Source: Auanema rhodensis (taxonomy: Eukaryota; Nematoda; Chromadorea; Rhabditida; Rhabditidae). From it: a stretch of DNA of 64,000 bases. The notes below the pieces were generated by a model. It did no database searches. It was not told where the DNA came from and was given only the letters and a program-made list of their open reading frames with translations. Shown here in pieces: positions 36,258 to 51,400 of the stretch. Each line of letters starts with the position of its first letter. Within the stretch, counting starts at the first letter, position 1. The DNA lies in contig OZ059896.1 of the NCBI GenBank assembly GCA_964057225.1, forward strand, positions 496,001 through 560,000, in the 5' to 3' direction. The position numbers were made by a program, and so were the translations under genes.

Positions 36258-39200
36258 CGTAAAATTCAAAGTCATGGTTACCATGCACCAATATCAATAA
36301 AAATTTGTTTTTAGACTAATATGGACATGGGGAATCTAATTTTGAAAACCGCATCTCTTTAACTTTCACGTGAAGCGAGTTACATACCAAGTGCACATCA
36401 CGTGTACATTTAATTAGCATAAATTAAAGTTCACGTAAATTTCAAAGTCATGGTTACCATGAACCAATATCAATAAAAATTTGTTTTTAGACTAATATGG
36501 ACATGGGGAATCTAATTTTGAAAACCGCATCTCTTTATCTTTCACGTGAAGCGAGTTACATACCAAGTGCACATCACGTCTACATTTAATTAGCATAAAT
36601 TAAAGTTCACGTAAAATTCAAAGTCATGGTTACCATGCACCAATATCAATAAAAATTTGTTTTTAGACTAATATGGACATGGGGAATCTAATTTTGAAAA
36701 CCGCATCTCTTTAACTTTCACGTGAAGCGAGTTACATACCAAGTGCACATCACGTGTACATTTAATTAGCATAAATTAAAGTTCACGTAAATTTCAAAGT
36801 CATGGTTACCATGAACCAATATCAATAAAAATTTGTTTTTAGACTAATATGGACATGGGGAATCTAATTTTGAAAACCGCATCTCTTTATCTTTCACGTG
36901 AAGCGAGTTACATACCAAGTGCACATCACGTGTACATTTAATTAGCATAAATTAAAGTTCACGTAAATTTCAAAGTCATGGTTACCATTAACCAATATCA
37001 ATAAAAATTTGTTTTTAGACTAATATGGACATGGGGAATCTAATTTTGAAAACCGCATCTCTTTATCTTTCACGTGAAGCGAGTTACATACCAAGTGCAC
37101 ATCACGTGTACATTTAATTAGCATAAATTAAAGTTCACGTAAATTTCAAAGTCATGGTTACCATTAACCAATATCAATAAAAATTTGTTTTTAGACTAAT
37201 ATGGACATGGGGAATCTAATTTTGAAAACCGCATCTCTTTAACTTTCACGTGAAGCGAGTTACATACCAAGTGCACATCACGTGTACATTTAATTAGCAT
37301 AAATTAAAGTTCACGTAAATTTCAAAGTCATGGTTACCATGAACCAATATCAATAAAAATTTGTTTTTAGACTAATATGGACATGGGGAATCTAATTTTG
37401 AAAACCGCATCTCTTTATCTTTCACGTGAAGCGAGTTACATACCAAGAGCACATCACGTGTACATTTAATTAGCATAAATTAAAGTTCACGTAAATTTCA
37501 AAGTCATGGTTACCATTAACCAATATCAATAAAAATTTGTTTTTAGACTAATATGGACATGGGGAATCTAATTTTGAAAACCGCATCTCTTTATCTTTCA
37601 CGTGAAGCGAGTTACATACCAAGTGCACATCACGTGTACATTCAATTAGCATAAATTAAAGTTCACGTAAATTTCAAAGTCATGGTTACCATTAACCAAT
37701 ATCAATAAAAATTTGTTTTTAGACTAATATGGACATGGGGAATCTAATTTTGAAAACCGCATCTCTTTATCTTTCACGTGAAGCGAGTTACATACCAAGT
37801 GCACATCACGTGTACATTTAATTAGCATAAATTAAAGTTCACGTAAATTTCAAAGTCATGGTTACCATGAACCAATATCAATAAAAATTTGTTTTTAGAC
37901 TAATATGGACATGGGGAATCTAATTTTGAAAACCGCATCTCTTTATCTTTCACGTGAAGCGAGTTACATACCAAGTGCACATCACGTGTACATTTAATTA
38001 GCATAAATTAAAGTTCACGTAAATTTCAAAGTCATGGTTACCATGAACCAATATCAATAAAAATTTGTTTTTAGACTAATATGGACATGGGGAATCTAAT
38101 TTTGAAAACCGCATCTCTTTATCTTTCACGTGAAGCGAGTTACATACCAAGTGCACATCACGTGTACATTTAATTAGCATAAATTAAAGTTCACGTAAAA
38201 TTCAAAGTCATGGTTACCATGCACCAATATCAATAAAAATTTGTTTTTAGACTAATATGGACATGGGGAATCTAATTTTGAAAACCGCATCTCTTTATCT
38301 TTCACGTGAAGCGAGTTACATACCAAGTGCACATCACGTGTACATTTAATTAGCATAAATTAAAGTTCACGTAAATTTCAAAGTCATGGTTACCATGCAC
38401 CAATATCAATAAAAATTAGTATTTAGACTAATATGGACATGGGGGATCTAATTTTGAAAACCGCATCTCTTTATCTTTCACGTGAAGCGAGTTACATACC
38501 AAGTGCACATCACGTGTACATTTAATTAGCATAAATTAAAGTTCACGTAAATTTCAAAGTCATGGTTACCATGAACCAATATCAATAAAAATTTGTTTTT
38601 AGACTAATATGGACATGGGTAATCTAATTTTGAAAACCGCATCTCTTTAACTTTCACGTGAAGCGAGTTACATACCAAGTGCACATCACGTGTACATTTA
38701 ATTAGCATAAATTAAAGTTCACGTAAATTTCAAAGTCATGGTTACCATGCACCAATATCAATAAAAATTTGTTTTTAGACTAATATGGACATGGGGAATC
38801 TAATTTTGAAAACCGCATCTCTTTAACTTTCACGTGAAGCGAGTTACATACCAAGTGCACATCACGTGTACATTTAATTAGCATAAATTAAAGTTCACGT
38901 AAAATTCAAAGTCATGGTTACCATGCACCAATATCAATAAAAATTTGTTTTTAGACTAATATGGACATGGGGAATCTAATTTTGAAAACCGCATCTCTTT
39001 AACTTTCACGTGAAGCGAGTTACATACCAAGTGCACATCACGTGTACATTTAATTAGCATAAATTAAAGTTCACGTAAATTTCAAAGTCATGGTTACCAT
39101 GAACCAATATCAATAAAAATTTGTTTTTAGACTAATATGGACATGGGGAATCTAATTTTGAAAACCGCATCTCTTTATCTTTCACGTGAAGCGAGTTACA

Positions 39201-41361
39201 TACCAAGTGCACATCACGTCTACATTTAATTAGCATAAATTAAAGTTCACGTAAAATTCAAAGTCATGGTTACCATGCACCAATATCAATAAAAATTTGT
39301 TTTTAGACTAATATGGACATGGGGAATCTAATTTTGAAAACCGCATCTCTTTAACTTTCACGTGAAGCGAGTTACATACCAAGTGCACATCACGTGTACA
39401 TTTAATTAGCATAAATTAAAGTTCACGTAAATTTCAAAGTCATGGTTACCATGAACCAATATCAATAAAAATTTGTTTTTAGACTAATATGGACATGGGG
39501 AATCTAATTTTGAAAACCGCATCTCTTTATCTTTCACGTGAAGCGAGTTACATACCAAGTGCACATCACGTGTACATTTAATTAGCATAAATTAAAGTTC
39601 ACGTAAATTTCAAAGTCATGGTTACCATTAACCAATATCAATAAAAATTTGTTTTTAGACTAATATGGACATGGGGAATCTAATTTTGAAAACCGCATCT
39701 CTTTATCTTTCACGTGAAGCGAGTTACATACCAAGTGCACATCACGTGTACATTTAATTAGCATAAATTAAAGTTCACGTAAATTTCAAAGTCATGGTTA
39801 CCATTAACCAATATCAATAAAAATTTGTTTTTAGACTAATATGGACATGGGGAATCTAATTTTGAAAACCGCATCTCTTTAACTTTCACGTGAAGCGAGT
39901 TACATACCAAGTGCACATCACGTGTACATTTAATTAGCATAAATTAAAGTTCACGTAAATTTCAAAGTCATGGTTACCATGAACCAATATCAATAAAAAT
40001 TTGTTTTTAGACTAATATGGACATGGGGAATCTAATTTTGAAAACCGCATCTCTTTATCTTTCACGTGAAGCGAGTTACATACCAAGAGCACATCACGTG
40101 TACATTTAATTAGCATAAATTAAAGTTCACGTAAATTTCAAAGTCATGGTTACCATTAACCAATATCAATAAAAATTTGTTTTTAGACTAATATGGACAT
40201 GGGGAATCTAATTTTGAAAACCGCATCTCTTTATCTTTCACGTGAAGCGAGTTACATACCAAGTGCACATCACGTGTACATTTAATTAGCATAAATTAAA
40301 GTTCACGTAAATTTCAAAGTCATGGTTACCATTAACCAATATCAATAAAAATTTGTTTTTAGACTAATATGGACATGGGGAATCTAATTTTGAAAACCGC
40401 ATCTCTTTATCTTTCACGTGAAGCGAGTTACATACCAAGTGCACATCACGTGTACATTTAATTAGCATAAATTAAAGTTCACGTAAATTTCAAAGTCATG
40501 GTTACCATGAACCAATATCAATAAAAATTTGTTTTTAGACTAATATGGACATGGGGAATCTAATTTTGAAAACCGCATCTCTTTATCTTTCACGTGAAGC
40601 GAGTTACATACCAAGTGCACATCACGTGTACATTTAATTAGCATAAATTAAAGTTCACGTAAATTTCAAAGTCATGGTTACCATGAACCAATATCAATAA
40701 AAATTTGTTTTTAGACTAATATGGACATGGGGAATCTAATTTTGAAAACCGCATCTCTTTATCTTTCACGTGAAGCGAGTTACATACCAAGTGCACATCA
40801 CGTGTACATTTAATTAGCATAAATTAAAGTTCACGTAAAATTCAAAGTCATGGTTACCATGCACCAATATCAATAAAAATTTGTTTTTAGACTAATATGG
40901 ACATGGGGAATCTAATTTTGAAAACCGCATCTCTTTATCTTTCACGTGAAGCGAGTTACATACCAAGTGCACATCACGTGTACATTTAATTAGCATAAAT
41001 TAAAGTTCACGTAAATTTCAAAGTCATGGTTACCATGCACCAATATCAATAAAAATTAGTATTTAGACTAATATGGACATGGGGGATCTAATTTTGAAAA
41101 CCGCATCTCTTTATCTTTCACGTGAAGCGAGTTACATACCAAGTGCACATCACGTGTACATTTAATTAGCATAAATTAAAGTTCACGTAAATTTCAAAGT
41201 CATGGTTACCATGAACCAATATCAATAAAAATTTGTTTTTAGACTAATATGGACATGGGTAATCTAATTTTGAAAACCGCATCTCTTTAACTTTCACGTG
41301 AAGCGAGTTACATACCAAGTGCACATCACGTGTACATTTAATTAGCATAAATTAAAGTTCA
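36258..41361 (+). repeat. 15-monomer tandem duplication, almost identical (M206-M219 and M221-M234)
   Basis: 36258-38721 and 38898-41361 (2464 bp, 14 monomers) match at an offset of exactly 2640 bp. Shared markers in order: aaattc+ttaact, 'cacgtc', aaattc+ttaact, A, attaacc, attaacc+ttaact, aagagc, attaacc, attaacc, A, A, aaattc, aattagtattt+gggg+g, gggt+ttaact. I see a single difference: 'ttcaatta' at 37643 in M213 against 'tttaatta' in M228. M220 (38722-38897, plain with ttaact) is the monomer between the copies and differs from its positional partner M205 (A-form). This is the least diverged duplication in the window, so probably the latest. Confidence 0.92.
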
Positions 41362-44300
41362 CGTAAATTTCAAAGTCATGGTTACCATGAACCAATATCA
41401 ATAAAAATTTGTTTTTAGACTAATATGGACATGGGGAATCTAATTTTGAAAACCGCATCTCTTTATCTTTCACGTGAAGCGAGTTACATACCAAGTGCAC
41501 ATCACGTGTACATTTAATTAGCATAAATTAAAGTTCACGTAAATTTCAAAGTCATGGTTACCATGAACCAATATCAATAAAAATTTGTTTTTAGACTAAT
41601 ATGGACATGGGGAATCTAATTTTGAAAACCGCATCTCTTTATCTTACACGTGAAGCGAGTTACATACCAAGTGCACATCACGTGTACATTTAATTAGCAA
41701 AAATTAAAGTTCACGTAAAATTCAAAGTCATGGTTACCATGCACCAATATCAATAAAAATTTGTTTTTAGACTAATATGGACATGGGGAATCTAATTTTG
41801 AAAACCGCATCTCTTTAACTTTCACGTGAAGCGAGTTACATACCAAGTGCACATCACGTGTACATTTAATTAGCATAAATTAAAGTTCACGTAAATTTCA
41901 AAGTCATGGTTACCATGAACCAATATCAATAAAAATTTGTTTTTAGACTAATATGGACATGGGGAATCTAATTTTGAAAACCGCATCTCTTTATCTTTCA
42001 CGTGAAGCGAGTTACATACCAAGTGCACATCACGTGTACATTTAATTAGCATAAATTAAAGTTCACGTAAATTTCAAAGTCATGGTTACCATGAACCAAT
42101 ATCAATAAAAATTTGTTTTTAGACTAATATGGACATGGGGAATCTAATTTTGAAAACCGCATCTCTTTATCTTTCACGTGAAGCGAGTTACATACCAAGT
42201 GCACATCACGTGTACATTTAATTAGCATAAATTAAAGTTCACGTAAAATTCAAAGTCATGGTTACCATGCACCAATATCAATAAAAATTTGTTTTTAGAC
42301 TAATATGGACATGGGGAATCTAATTTTGAAAACCGCATCTCTTTAACTTTCACGTGAAGCGAGTTACATACCAAGTGCACATCACGTGTACATTTAATTA
42401 GCATAAATTAAAGTTCACGTAAATTTCAAAGTCATGGTTACCATGAACCAATATCAATAAAAATTTGTTTTTAGACTAATATGGACATGGGGAATCTAAT
42501 TTTGGAAACCGCATCTCTTTATCTTTCACGTGAAGCGAGTTACATACCAAGTGCACATCACGTGTACATTTAATTAGCATAAATTAAAGTTCACGTAAAT
42601 TTCAAAGTCATGGTTACCATGAACCAATATCAATAAAAATTTGTTTTTAGACTAATATGGACATGGGGAATCTAATTTTGAAAACCGCATCTCTTTATCT
42701 TTCACGTGAAGCGAGTTACATACCAAGTGCACATCACGTGTACATTTAATTAGCATAAATTAAAGTTCACGTAAATTTCAAAGTCATGGTTACCATGAAC
42801 CAATATCAATAAAAATTTGTTTTTAGACTAATATGGACATGGGGAATCTAATTTTGAAAACCGCATCTCTTTATCTTTCACGTGAAGCGAGTTACATACC
42901 AAGTGCACATCACGTGTACATTTAATTAGCATAAATTAAAGTTCACGTAAATTTCAAAGTCATGGTTACCATGAACCAATATCAATAAAAATTTGTTTGT
43001 AGACTAATATGGACATGGGGAATCTAATTTTGAAAACCGCATCTCTTTATCTTTCACGTGAAGCGAGTTACATACCAAGTGCACATCACGTGTACATTTA
43101 ATTAGCATAAATTAAAGTTCACGTAAATTTCAAAGTCATGGTTACCATGCACCAATATCAATAAAAATTTGTTTTTAGACTAATATGGACATGGGTAATC
43201 TAATTTTGAAAACCGCATCTCTTTATCTTTCACGTGAAGCGAGTTACATACCAAGAGCACATCACGTGTACATTTAATTAGCATAAATTAAAGTTCACGT
43301 AAATTTCAAAGTCATGGTTACCATGCACCAATATCAATAAAAATTTGTTTTTAGACTAATATGGACATGGGGAATCTAATTTTGAAAACCGCATCTCTTT
43401 ATCTTTCACGTGAAGCGAGTTACATACCAAGTGCACATCACGTGTACATTTAATTAGCATAAATTAAAGTTCACGTAAATTTCAAAGTCATGGTTACCAT
43501 GAACCAATATCAATAAAAATTTGTTTTTAGACTAATATGGACATGGGGAATCTAATTTTGAAAACCGCATCTCTTTATCTTTCACGTGAAGCGAGTTACA
43601 TACCAAGTGCACATCACGTGTACATTTAATTAGCATAAATTAAAGTTCACGTAAAATTCAAAGTCATGGTTACCATGCACCAATATCAATAAAAATTTGT
43701 TTTTAGACTAATATGGACATGGAGAATCTAATTTTGAAAACCGCATCTCTTTATCTTTCACGTGAAGCGAGTTACATACCAAGTGCACATCACGTGTACA
43801 TTTAATTAGCATAAATTAAAGTTCACGTAAATTTCAAAGTCATGGTTACCATGCACCAATATCAATAAAAATTTGTTTTTAGACTAATATGGACATGGGG
43901 AATATAATTTTGAAAACCGCATCTCTTTATCTTTCACGTGAAGCGAGTTACATACCAAGTGCACATCACGTGTACATTTAATTAGCATAAATTAAAGTTC
44001 ACGTAAATTTCAAAGTCATGGTTACCATGCACCAATATCAATAAAAATTTGTTTTTAGACTAATATGGACATGGGGAATCTAATTTTGAAAACCGCATCT
44101 CTTTAACTTTCACGTGAAGCGAGTTACATACCAAGTGCACATCACGTGTACATTTAATTAGCATAAATTAAAGTTCACGTAAATTTCAAAGTCATGGTTA
44201 CCATGAACCAATATCAATAAAAATTTGTTTTTAGACTAATATGGACATGGGGAATCTAATTTTGAAAACCGCATCTCTTTATCTTTCACGTGAAGCGAGT

Positions 44301-44881
44301 TACATACCAAGTGCACATCACGTGTACATTTAATTAGCATAAATTAAAGTTCACGTAAATTTCAAAGTCATGGTTACCATGAACCAATATCAATAAAAAT
44401 TTGTTTTTAGACTAATATGGACATGGGGAATCTAATTTTGAAAACCGCATCTCTTTATCTTTCACGTGAAACGAGTTACATACCAAGAGCACATCACGTG
44501 TACATTTAATTAGCATAAATTAAAGTTCACGTAAATTTCAAAGTCATGGTTACCATGCACCAATATTTATAAAAATTTGTTTTTAGACTAATATGGACAT
44601 GGGGAATCTAATTTTGAAAACCGCATCTCTTTATCTTACACGTGAAGCGAGTTACATACCAAGTGCACATCACGTGTACATTTAATTAGCATAAATTAAA
44701 GTTCACGTAAATTTCAAAGTCATGGTTACCATGAACCAATATCAATAAAAATTTGTTTTTAGACTAATATGGACAGGGGGAATCTAATTTTGAAAACCGC
44801 ATCTCTTCATCTTTCACGTGAAGCGAGTTACATACCAAATGCACATCACGTGTACATTTAATTAGCATAAATTAAAGTTCA
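41362..44881 (+). repeat. Mosaic of A-form and aaattc monomers (M235-M254)
   Basis: Mostly A-form monomers with aaattc+ttaact copies (M237, M240). M236 has 'cttacacg' and 'agcaaaaatt'; M244 has 'ttgtttgtag'. M245-M250 (43122-44177: gggt+aagagc, plain, A, aaattc with 'ggagaat', 'ggaatata', ttaact) resembles the order at 32210-33441, so it is a third relative of the 29-37 kb block. M252 carries 'gaaacgag' and aagagc, M253 'aatatttata' and 'cttacacg', and M254 'gacagggg', 'cttcatc' and 'ccaaatgc'. Confidence 0.72.
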
Positions 44882-47800
44882 CGTAAATTTCAAAGTCATG
44901 GTTACCATGAACCAATATCAATAAAAATTTGTTTTTAGACTAATATGGACATGAGGAATCTAATTTTGAAAACCGCATCTCTTCATCTTTCACGTGAAGC
45001 GAGTTACATACCAAGTGCACATCACGTGTACATTTAATTAGCATAAATTAAAGTTCACGTAAATTTCAAAGTCATGGTTACCATGCACCAATATCAATAA
45101 AAATTTGTTTTTAGACTAATATAGACATGGGGAATCTAATTTTGAAAACCGCATCTCTTTATCTTTCACGTGAAGCGAGTTACATACCAAGTGCACATCA
45201 CGTGTACATTTAATTAGCATAAATTAAAGTTCACGTAAATTTCAAAGTCATGGTTACCATGAAGCAATACCAATAAAAATTTGTTTTTAGACTAATATGG
45301 ACATGGGGAATCTAATTTTGAAAACCGCATCTCTTTATCTTTCACGTGAAGCGAGTTACATACCAAGTGCACATCACGTGTACATTTAATTAGCATAAAT
45401 TAAAGTTCACGTAAAATTCAAAGTCATGGTTACCATGCACCAATATCAATAAAAATTTGTTTTTAGACTAATATGGACATGGGGAATCTAATTTTGAAAA
45501 CCGCATCTCTTTATCTTTTACGTGAAGCGAGTTACATACCAAGTGCACATCACGTGTACATTTAATTAGCATAAATTAAAGTTCACGTAAATTTCAAAGT
45601 CATGGTTACCATGAAGCAATATCAATAAAAATTTGTTTTTAGACTAATATGGACATGGGGAATCTAATCTTGAAAACCGCATCTCTTTATCTTTCACTTG
45701 AAGCGAGTTACATACCAAGTGCACATCACGTGTACATTTAATTAGCATAAATTAAAGTTCACGTAAAATTCAAAGTCATGGTTACCATGCACCAATATCA
45801 ATAAAAATTTGTTTTTAGACTAATATGGACATGGGGAATCTAATTTTGGAAACCGCATCTCTTTATCTTTTACGTGAAGCGAGTTACATACCAAGTGCAC
45901 ATCACGTGTACATTTAATTAGCATAAATTAAAGTTCACGTAAATTTCAAAGTCATGGTTACCATGAACCAATATCAATAAAAATTTGTTTTCAGACTAAT
46001 ATGGACATGGGGAATCTAATTTTGAAAACCGCATCTCTTTATCTTTCACGTGAAGCGAGTTACATACCAAGTGCACATCACGTGTACATTTAATTAGCAT
46101 AAATTAAAGTTCACGTAAATTTCAAAGTCATGGTTACCATGAACCAATATCAATAAAAATTTGTTTTTAGACTAATATGGACATGGGGAATCTAATTTTG
46201 AAAACCGCATCTCTTTATCTTTCACGTGAAGCGAGTTACATACCAAGTGCACATCACGTGTACATTTAATTAGCATAAATTAAAGTTCACGTAAATTTCA
46301 AAGTCATGGTTACCATGCACCAATATCAATAAAAATTTGTTTTTAGACTAATATGGACATGGGGGATCTAATTTTGAAAACCGCATCTCTTTATCTTTCA
46401 CGTGAAGCGAGTTACATACCAAGTGCACATCACGTGTACATTTAATTAGCATAAATTAAAGTTCACGTAAATTTCAAAGTCATGGTTACCATGCACCAAT
46501 ATCAATAAAAATTTGTTTTTAGACTAATATGGACATGGGGAATCTAATTTTGAAAACCGCATCTCTTTATCTTTCACGTGAAGCGAGTTACATACCAAGT
46601 GCACATCACGTGTACATTTAATTAGCATAAATTAAAGTTCACGTAAATTTCAAAGTCATGGTTACCATGAACCAATATCAATAAAAATTTGTTTTTAGAC
46701 TAATATGGACATGGGGAATCTAATTTTGAAAACCGCATCTCTTTATCTTTCACGTGAAGCGAGTTACATACCAAGTGCACATCACGTGTACATTTAATTA
46801 GCATAAATTAAAGTTCACGTAAATTTCAAAGTCATGGTTACCATGAACCAATATCAATAAAAATTTGTTTTTAGACTAATATGGACATGGGGAATCTAAC
46901 TTTGAAAACCGCATCTCTTTATCTTTCACGTGAAGCGAGTTACATACCAAGTGCACATCACGTGTACATTTAATTAGCATAAATTAAAGTTCACGTAAAT
47001 TTCAAAGTCATGGTTACCATGAACCAATATCAATAAAAATTTGTTTTTAGACTAATATGGACATGGGGAATCTAATTTTGAAAACCGCATCTCTTTATCT
47101 TTCACGTGAAGCGAGTTACATACCAAGTGCACATCACGTGTACATTTAATTAGCATAAATTAAAGTTCACGTAAATTTCAAAGTCGTGGTTACCATGCAC
47201 CAATATCAATAAAAATTCGTTTTTAGACTAATATGGACATGGGGAATCTAATTTTGAAAACCGCATCTCTTTATCTTTCACGTGAAGCGAGTTACATACC
47301 AAGTGCACATCACGTGTACATTTAATTAGCATAAATTAAAGTTCACGTAAATTTCAAAGTCATGGTTACCATGAACCAATATCAATAAAAATTTGTTTTT
47401 AGACTAATATGGACATGGGGAATCTAATTTTGAAAACCGCATCTCTTTATCTTTCACGTGAAGCGAGTTACATACCAAGTGCACATCACGTGTACATTTA
47501 ATTAGCATAAATTAAAGTTCACGTAAATTTCAAAGTCATGGTTACCATGCACCAATATCAATAAAAATTTGTTTTTAGACTAATATGGACATGGGGGATC
47601 TAATTTTGAAAACCGCATCTCTTTATCTTTCACGTGAAGCGAGTTACATACCAAGTGCACATCACGTGTACATTTAATTAGCATAAATTAAAGTTCACGT
47701 AAATTTCAAAGTCATGGTTACCATGCACCAATATCAATAAAAAATTGTTTTTAGACTAATATGGACATGGGGAATCTAATTTTGAAAACCGCATCTCTTC

Positions 47801-48401
47801 ATCTTTCACGTGAAGCGAGTTACATACCAAGTGCACATCACGTGTACATTTAATTAGCATAAATTAAAGTTCACGTAAATTTCAAAGTCATGGTTACCAT
47901 GAACCAATATCAATAAAAATTTGTTTTTAGACTAATATGGACATGAGGAATCTAATTTTGAAAACCGCATCTCTTCATCTTTCACGTGAAGCGAGTTACA
48001 TACCAAGTGCACATCACGTGTACATTTAATTAGCATAAATTAAAGTTCACGTAAATTTCAAAGTCATGGTTACCATGCACCAATATCAATAAAAATTTGT
48101 TTTTAGACTAATATAGACATGGGGAATCTAATTTTGAAAACCGCATCTCTTTATCTTTCACGTGAAGCGAGTTACATACCAAGTGCACATCACGTGTACA
48201 TTTAATTAGCATAAATTAAAGTTCACGTAAATTTCAAAGTCATGGTTACCATGAAGCAATACCAATAAAAATTTGTTTTTAGACTAATATGGACATGGGG
48301 AATCTAATTTTGAAAACCGCATCTCTTTATCTTTCACGTGAAGCGAGTTACATACCAAGAGCACATCACGTGTACATTTAATTAGCATAAATTAAAGTTC
48401 A
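44882..48401 (+). repeat. 17-monomer echo (M255-M257 and M272-M274) and chimeric monomer M274
   Basis: 44882-45409 (gagg+cttcatc; 'atatagac'; aagc+'aataccaat') recurs at 47874-48401, offset 2992 = 17 x 176. The match ends inside M274: its left part carries aagc and aataccaat like M257, but its right part carries aagagc and it is followed by M275 with 'aatatttata', exactly the succession seen at M252-M253. M274 is therefore a join of two parents. Other markers: tttta at the first box (M258, M260), 'tttcacttg' (M259), gggg+g (M263, M270), and gtcgtgg with 'aattcg' (M268). Confidence 0.78.
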
Positions 48402-51400
48402 CGTAAATTTCAAAGTCATGGTTACCATGCACCAATATTTATAAAAATTTGTTTTTAGACTAATATGGACATGGGGAATCTAATTTTGAAAACCGCATCT
48501 TTTTATCTTTGACGTGAAGCGAGTTACATACCAAGTGCACATCACGTGTACATTTAATTAGCATAAATTAAAGTTCACGTAAATTTTAAAGTCATGGTTG
48601 CCATGCACCAATATCAATAAAAATTTGTTTTTAGACTAATATGGACATGGGGAATCTAATTTTGAAAACCGCATCTCTTTATCTTTCACGTGAAGCGAGT
48701 TACATACCAAGTGCACATCACGTCTACATTTAATTAGCATAAATTAAAGTTCACGTAAATTTCAAAGTCATGGTTGCCATGCACCAATATCAATAAAAAT
48801 TTGTTTTTAGACTAATATGGACATGGGGAATCTAATTTTGAAAACCGCATCTCTTTATCTTTGACGTGAAGCGAGTTACATACCAAGTGCACATCACGTG
48901 TACACTTAATAAGCAGAAATTAAAGTTCACGTAAATTTCAAAGTCATGGTTACCATGCATCAATATCAATAAAAATTTGTTTTTAGACTAATATGGACAT
49001 GAAGAATCTAATTTTGAAAACCGCATCTCTTTATCTTTCACGTGAAGCGAGTTACATACCAAGTGCACATCATGTGTACACTTAATTAGCATAAATTAAA
49101 GTTCACGTAAATTTGAAAGTCATGGTTACCATCCACCAATATCAACAAAAATTTGTTTTTAGACTAATATGGACATGGGGAATCTAATTTTGAAAACCGC
49201 ATCTCTTTATCTTTGACGTGAAGCGAGTTACATACCAAGTGCACATCACGTGTACACTTAATAAGCAGAAATTAAAGTTCACGTAAATTTCAAAGTCATG
49301 GTTACCATGCATCAATATCAATAAAAATTCGTTTTTAGACTAATATGGACATGAGGAATCTAATTTTGAAAACCGCATCTTTTTATCTTTGACGTGAAGC
49401 GAGTTACATACCAAGTGCACATCACGTGTACATTTAATTAGCATAAATTAAAGTTCACGTAAATTTCAAAGTCATGGTTACCATGAACCAATATCAATAA
49501 AAATTTGTTTTTAGACTAATATGGACATGGGGAATCTAATTTTGAAAACCGCATCTCTTTAACTTTCACGTGAAGCGAGTTACATACCAAGTGCACATCA
49601 CGTGTACATTTAATTAGCATAAATTAAAGTTCACGTAAATTTCAAAGTCATGGTTACCATGAACCAATATCAATTAAAATTTGTTTTTAGACTAATATGG
49701 ACATGGGGAATCTAATTTTGAAAACCGCATCTCTTTATCTTTGACGTGAAGCGAGTTACATACCAAGTGCACATCACGTGTACACTTAATAAGCAGAAAT
49801 TAAAGTTCACGTAAATTTCAAAGTCATGGTTACCATGCACCAATATCAATAAAAATTTGTTTTTAGACTAATATGGACATGTGGAATCTAATTTTGAAAA
49901 CCCCATCTCTTTATCTTTGACTTGAAGCGAGTTACATACCAAGTGCACATCACGTGTACACTTAATTAGCATAAATTAAAGTTCACGTAAATTTTAAAGT
50001 CATGGTTGCCATGCACCAATATCAATAAAAATTTGTTTTTAGACTAATATGGACATGGGGAATCTAATTTTGAAAACCGCATCTCTTTAACTTTCACGTG
50101 AAGCGAGTTACATACCAAGTGCACATCACGTGTACATTTAATTAGCATAAATTAAAGTTCACGTAAATTTCAAAGTCATGGTTACCATGAACCAATATCA
50201 ATAAAAATTTGTTTTTAGACTAATATGGACATGGGGAATCTAATTTTGAAAACCGCATCTCTTTAACTTTCACGTGAAGCGAGTTACATACCAAGTGCAC
50301 ATCACGTGTACATTTAATTAGCATAAATTAAAGTTCACGTAAATTTCAAAGTCATGGTTACCATGAACCAATATCAATAAAAATTTGTTTTTAGACTAAT
50401 ATGGACATGGGGAATCTAATTTTGAAAACCGCATCTCTTTATCTTTGACGTGAAGCGAGTTACATACCAAGTGCACATCACGTGTACACTTAATAAGCAG
50501 AAATTAAAGTTCACGTAAATTTCAAAGTCATGGTTACCATGCACCAATATCAATAAAAATTTGTTTTTAGACTAATATGGACATGTGGAATCTAATTTTG
50601 AAAACCCCATCTCTTTATCTTTGACTTGAAGCGAGTTACATACCAAGTGCACATCACGTGTACACTTAATTAGCATAAATTAAAGTTCACGTAAATTTTA
50701 AAGTCATGGTTGCCATGCACCAATATCAATAAAAATTTGTTTTTAGACTAATATGGACATGCGAAATCTAATTTTGAAAACCGCATCTCTTTATCTTTCA
50801 CGTGAAGCGAGTTACATACCAAGTGCACATCATGTGTACACTTAATTAGCATAAATTAAAGTTCACGTAAATTTCAAAGTCATGGTTACCATGAACCAAT
50901 ATCAATAAAAATTTGTTTTTAGACTAATATGGACATGGGGAATCTAATTTTGAAAACCGCATCTCTTTATCTTTGACGTGAAGCGAGTTACATACCAAGT
51001 GCACATCACGTGTACACTTAATAAGCAGAAATTAAAGTTCACGTAAATTTCAAAGTCATGGTTACCATGCACCAATATCAATAAAAATTTGTTTTTAGAC
51101 TAATATGGACATGTGGAATCTAATTTTGAAAACCCCATCTCTTTATCTTTGACTTGAAGCGAGTTACATACCAAGTGCACATCACGTGTACACTTAATTA
51201 GCATAAATTAAAGTTCACGTAAATTTTAAAGTCATGGTTGCCATGCACCAATATCAATAAAAATTTGTTTTTAGACTAATATGGACATGCGAAATCTAAT
51301 TTTGAAAACCGCATCTCTTTATCTTTCACGTGAAGCGAGTTACATACCAAGTGCACATCATGTGTACACTTAATTAGCATAAATTAAAGTTCACGTAAAT

